From Acidobacteriota bacterium (GTDB taxonomy: Bacteria; Acidobacteriota; Thermoanaerobaculia; Multivoradales; SZUA-115): DNA of 64,000 nt. Positions 61,372-64,000 of this stretch are shown piece by piece. Both the position numbers and the translations under genes were made by a program. The notes beneath the pieces are model-generated. The model had not been told where the DNA came from and searched no databases. It was given only the letters and a program-made list of their open reading frames with translations. Within the stretch, counting starts at the first letter, position 1. Every line of letters begins with the position of its first letter. The DNA lies in the NCBI GenBank assembly GCA_024277255.1, contig JAJRVQ010000170.1:1-64000 (forward strand), in the 5' to 3' direction.

Positions 61372-63714
61372 CTAGATCAGAGTCACGAACGGGTCGTTGA
61401 TGTCGAACGGAGGAAGGCCGGCCGTCTCCTCGGCTGCGGGGGGTGCCTCGGCGGCCGGTGGCGGCGGCGGGGCGGCAGCAGTGCTGTCCGCCCCATCTTC
61501 CGAGCCCACTTCCTGACTTTCGTCGCTCTGCGACTTCGCGCGACCCCGCGGTCTGCGGCGGCTACCGGACCTCGGGCGCCGAGCGCGCGGCTTCGCTTCG
61601 GCCTGGTCCTCAGACCCGTCGCTGTGTGAGTCGGCTTGTTCGCCGGCCGTCGTAACCTCTGGCTGCTCGCCGGCCTCCGGCTGTTCGCTGGCCTCGGCGA
61701 CCGGCCGCCGGCTGCGTCGCTTGCGGCGCGGCCGCTTGGGGAGCATCACGTCGCCGTCCTCGTTGACCAGCAACTCGGGCTCGTCGCTTGAGTTTGGCTG
61801 CACTTCAGCCGCTGCGCTGTGCTGTGTTGCCGAGTCCGCCACATTGGCCTCGTCTGTCATTTCGGCCTCGCCCGGCGAGCGCCGTCGACCGCGACCACTC
61901 CGCGAGCGCCGCCTGCGACTGGCCGGTTTGGTGTCAGCCTCGGTGGCCCCTTGGTCAGCGTCGTTTTCGCTCGACCCGGCGCTCAGCTCGGTCGGTGGCT
62001 GAGCCGCGAACGGTTCCTCGCCGGTCCCGTCCTCTGACTCTTCGCCGCGTGCCTCCCGCTCTATCACCTCGGGCTCGGTGGCACGCCGGCGTCCGCGACC
62101 TCCGCGGCGGCCCCGCCGCCGCCGACTGCGGCCTCGGGGTGCTTCGTCCTCAGTGCTGTCGCCGGTGTCGTCTGCGAGGATTGGCTCGATCAGCGCGGAA
62201 GCGTCCACCTTCGCTTTGGTCACCCGTGGCGTGCGCGGGCGAGCCTTCCTCGGGTCGCGCGTCGTCCACTCGATCTCCTGCTCGGGGCGGTGGAGAAGCG
62301 GGTCCGAGATGACTTCGATCTTCATATCGAACTCGGTTTCGAGTTCCGCCAGCTGCCGGCGCCGCGCATTCTGAAAATCGTCGGCCAGCGCCGGGTGAAG
62401 CCTCACCCTTGCCTTGGCCAGCCTGCCGCCCGCGGCTCGGGCTTCGATGCGCCGAATGAGGCCGAGCGCGACCATCTCCGGGCTGGGGACACGGCCGGTG
62501 CCGTCGCAGGTCGGACAGGCCTGGTGAGTGCGGATGTGGAGCGCTTGCTGGATCCGCTGGCGGTTGATTTCGAGCAGGCCGTTGCCGCTGATCCTGCCGA
62601 TCGTGTGGCGTGCCTTGTCTGCCTTCATCGCATCGCGCAGAGCCTTCTCCAGCTTGCGCCGGTGGCGCATGTTGCGCATGTCGATGAAGTCCACCACCAT
62701 CAGACCGCCGATGTCGCGCAGGCGCAGCTGGCGGGCCACTTCGACAGCGGCTTCGAGGTTGGTGTTGAGGGCGGTTTCCGCTTGGCTGCTGGCGCCGGTC
62801 GATCGCCCGGAGTTGACATCGATCGCGGTCAACGCCTCGGTTGGGTCGACGACGATGGAGCCGCCGCCGGGCAGGTCGACACGGCGCTGGTAGATCTTCT
62901 CGATCTGTACTTCCAAGTTGAATTTTGAGAACAGCGGCGCGCGCTCGGTGTAGCGAATCAGTTGCGTCTTGCTACGCGGCATGAAGGCCTTCATGTACTC
63001 CTCGGCCTTGGCGTACGCTTCGTCTGTGTCGACGAGGACTTCGCCGATCGAGCTGCTGAGGTAGTCGCGAAGCGCTTGCAGGATCAGGTTCTGATCGCTG
63101 TACAGTAGACGAGTGCCTTTGCCCTGGCGGGCGGCGGTGCCGACCTTCTTCCACACGCGCAGCAGCGCCGATAGATCGCGACGCAGCGCCGTCTTGTTCT
63201 GGTCGATGGCGTTGGTGCGCACGATCAGGCCACAGCCCGGCGGCAGTTCCAGGCTGTTGATATGGGTGCGTAACGCCTTGCGGGTTTCTTCGTCCTCCAC
63301 CTTGCGCGAGATGCCGCGGGTGCTGTCGAAGGGGGTGAGCACCAGGTAGCGACCGGCGATCGAGATGTTGGTGGTCAGCGCGGCGCCTTTGTTGCCTTCG
63401 GGCTCACGGACCACCTGCACCACGATCGGCTTGCCGCGCTCGAGGACATCCTCGATCCGCGGGCGGCTGCCCTTGTTGGGCTTGCGGTAGTAGGCCTCGG
63501 GGACGACGTCTTGAATGGGCAGGAAGCCGTGGCGCTCGGCGCCAAAATCGATGAAAGCTGCGTTGAGGCTGGGTTGAACGTTGGCGATGGTGCCGCGGTA
63601 GATGTTGCCTCGGGTCAGGCCGTGCTCGGCGACTTCAACCTGGTATTCCTCCAGGGTCGAGTCGCTCACGACGGCGACGCGTAGTTCTTCCGGAACCTGC
63701 GCGTTGATGAGCAT
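61372..63714 (-). CDS. rne: ribonuclease E/G with acidic/Arg-rich C-terminal tail
   Basis: MLINAQVPEELRVAVVSDSTLEEYQVEVAEHGLTRGNIYRGTIANVQPSLNAAFIDFGAERHGFLPIQDV; RQLRLRDIGGLMVVDFIDM. Confidence 0.93.
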   Translation of the reverse strand: MLINAQVPEELRVAVVSDSTLEEYQVEVAEHGLTRGNIYRGTIANVQPSLNAAFIDFGAERHGFLPIQDVVPEAYYRKPNKGSRPRIEDVLERGKPIVVQVVREPEGNKGAALTTNISIAGRYLVLTPFDSTRGISRKVEDEETRKALRTHINSLELPPGCGLIVRTNAIDQNKTALRRDLSALLRVWKKVGTAARQGKGTRLLYSDQNLILQALRDYLSSSIGEVLVDTDEAYAKAEEYMKAFMPRSKTQLIRYTERAPLFSKFNLEVQIEKIYQRRVDLPGGGSIVVDPTEALTAIDVNSGRSTGASSQAETALNTNLEAAVEVARQLRLRDIGGLMVVDFIDMRNMRHRRKLEKALRDAMKADKARHTIGRISGNGLLEINRQRIQQALHIRTHQACPTCDGTGRVPSPEMVALGLIRRIEARAAGGRLAKARVRLHPALADDFQNARRRQLAELETEFDMKIEVISDPLLHRPEQEIEWTTRDPRKARPRTPRVTKAKVDASALIEPILADDTGDSTEDEAPRGRSRRRRGRRGGRGRRRATEPEVIEREARGEESEDGTGEEPFAAQPPTELSAGSSENDADQGATEADTKPASRRRRSRSGRGRRRSPGEAEMTDEANVADSATQHSAAAEVQPNSSDEPELLVNEDGDVMLPKRPRRKRRSRRPVAEASEQPEAGEQPEVTTAGEQADSHSDGSEDQAEAKPRARRPRSGSRRRPRGRAKSQSDESQEVGSEDGADSTAAAPPPPPAAEAPPAAEETAGLPPFDINDPFVTLI

Positions 63715-64000
63715 TCTGCGGGTCACATAGTCTCCAATGCTGTTTTGGGCGCCTAGAAATAGGCGGGGGGCCGGACATCGGCCTCGGCGCCCTGTTCTCC
63801 TAAAGAGTTCGGCGCCGAGGAGGCCAGGATGAGTTTGCGAGCTAGTTGTGCTCAAGCAAGGACCCGCGCGGGCTCGGCTTCTACTTTTTTCGCCGTAGCC
63901 CGGGGTCGACTGACCTCGGGTGCAGACTCTATCCCGGATTGACCTTGCTGGCTACCGTCAACTTGCCGATTTGACAAATCGGTGATGATCTTCCATCCTT

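Overview
High-GC bacterial window, probably Acidobacteria-like (an inference from gene style only). It is dense with metal-handling genes. From left to right it contains: a two-component system tail; a secreted CxxCH beta-propeller-like protein; an ApbE / porin / FMN-binding / PepSY electron-transfer cluster; GH25 and SNase-like secreted proteins; a large copper/heavy-metal island (CusCBA-type RND efflux with a 1-nt frameshift in the adaptor, DUF3347, cytochrome c, Met/His-rich small proteins, a lycopene-cyclase-domain protein, an NtrBC-type pair, PII-like, DUF2933, DUF5676, a CopA-type ATPase); a Phd/VapC pair flanked by a 38-bp direct repeat of the ATPase 3' end; an AAA ATPase + DUF4276 pair; a minus-strand CsoR-regulated mer-like operon; a BamA-like protein, RNA methyltransferase, NFACT-R, M16 peptidase pair; a complete IS3-family element; two alpha/beta hydrolases; a MazF/PemK-like toxin gene split by a 161-bp inverted-repeat element; a large nuclease-like/STAND NTPase next to a nucleotidyltransferase pair; S1/P1 nuclease; double-domain ALDH + DeoC; and RNase E/G. 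The most important observation is that the ORF track breaks two genes of the mer-like operon at in-frame TGA codons lying exactly at redox/metal-binding Cys positions. A MerP/HMA-type protein reads GMT-U-P-L-U (both Cys of GMTCxxC replaced by TGA), and a thioredoxin-like protein reads APT-U-G-V-C. Each TGA is followed at suitable spacing by a bSECIS-like hairpin. This looks like a selenocysteine-based mercury/metal-handling operon.
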